Shown here: positions 6,808 through 6,975 of the stretch, in pieces
Numbering within the stretch: position 1 is the first letter of the stretch
Layout of the letters: each line of letters opens with the position of its first letter
Origin: Chloroflexota bacterium
Lineage (GTDB): Bacteria; Chloroflexota; Chloroflexia; Chloroflexales; Kallotenuaceae
DNA length: 6,975 nt
Assembly (NCBI GenBank): GCA_019240175.1
Contig: JAFAYS010000026.1
Coordinates: 1 to 6,975, forward strand
Direction: 5' to 3'
The notes under the pieces: generated by a model
The model's database searches: none
The model's input: only the letters and a program-made list of their open reading frames with translations
Told to the model about the DNA's origin: nothing
Program-made: the position numbers and the translations under genes

Positions 6808-6839
6808 CTATAACAAAACGTTTCATGAACACTATAGCA
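6808..6839 (-). promoter_or_regulatory. Possible promoter/operator of the toxin-antitoxin pair
   Basis: On the minus strand two similar boxes, TGCTATAG (6839-6832) and TGTTATAG (6815-6808), are repeated 24 bases apart. Between and beside them lie the overlapping palindromes TTCATGAA (6822-6829) and AAACGTTT (6816-6823). Either TATA-like box could serve as a -10 element, but neither has a convincing -35 element. Antitoxins usually autoregulate by binding repeats in this position, which makes the arrangement plausible but unproven. Confidence 0.3.
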
Positions 6840-6864
6840 CACTCCTCATTGGCAAAAAAGCGCC

Positions 6865-6975
6865 CTACCCCGGCTTAGGCACGTACTGGTAGCCCTGACC
6901 GCGCACATTCTGAATATAATCCCAGGCTGGATCGAGATCCTGGATCTTGTTGCGAATGCGATGGATCGCGGCCTC
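6865..6975 (-). CDS. OmpR/PhoB-type winged-helix DNA-binding protein, C-terminal end (5' partial)
   Basis: Only the last 36 codons are inside the window, ending in TAG at 6867-6865. They read as the recognition helix and C-terminal hairpin of a Trans_reg_C domain: AAIHRIRNKIQDL is the DNA-contacting helix, and YIQNVRGQGYQYVP is the diagnostic beta-hairpin. The protein ends four residues later with KPG, as usual for this family. Whether a receiver domain or another sensor precedes the domain cannot be seen. It lies 86 bases upstream of the antitoxin on the same strand, so read-through into the toxin-antitoxin pair is possible. The domain call is firm; the target and signal are unknown. Confidence 0.88.
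   Translation of the reverse strand, partial: EAAIHRIRNKIQDLDPAWDYIQNVRGQGYQYVPKPG

Noticed and set aside
6851..6886. A possible terminator after the winged-helix gene, suggested by a run of six T on the minus strand
   Set aside because: Only a 4-bp stem (AAGC/GCTT) can form before the T-run, too weak to call.

Overview
The window looks like a piece of a fairly GC-rich bacterial chromosome, most plausibly Chloroflexota. The basis is gene content: a STAND-type ATPase with a TPR tail, a very large BNR/sortilin-type propeller protein, and a PIN-domain toxin pair next to a winged-helix regulator. This combination is common in that phylum, but nothing in the sequence proves the assignment. No rRNA, tRNA, CRISPR array, transposase or phage gene was found.

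Layout. (1) Bases 1-1730, plus strand: the 3' 575 codons of a STAND/NB-ARC-like ATPase with TPR repeats, cut by the window edge just after the expected Walker B. (2) 1744-2100: a small orphan protein of 118 residues, 13 bases behind the ATPase with a strong ribosome binding site, so probably in the same operon. (3) 2101-2364: an intergenic region with a 14-bp perfect hairpin (probable terminator), a near-consensus sigma70-type promoter (TTGACC, 17 bp, TACAAT) and a roughly 125-nt leader with several possible hairpins. (4) 2365-5682: a 1105-residue, eleven-Asp-box, sortilin-like propeller protein without an evident signal peptide. (5) 5728-5982: an 84-residue membrane protein, then an intrinsic terminator at 5999-6034. 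(6) 6084-6778, minus strand: a toxin-antitoxin pair with an ATGA overlap. The antitoxin-like gene is intact, but the PIN toxin carries one in-frame TGA at codon 46, probably a former TGG. (7) 6865-6975, minus strand: the last 36 codons of an OmpR/PhoB-type winged-helix protein.

Genes working together. Three transcription units are inferred: ATPase plus orphan protein; propeller protein plus small membrane protein, with its own promoter and terminator; and the minus-strand winged-helix gene with or followed by the toxin-antitoxin pair. The plus and minus units converge at about 6035-6083. The toxin-antitoxin segment is visibly less GC-rich than the rest, which fits acquisition as a mobile cassette. 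No clearly new multi-gene system is demonstrated. The best leads are the single-stop toxin, the orphan protein behind the ATPase, and the apparently cytoplasmic propeller protein with its small membrane neighbour.
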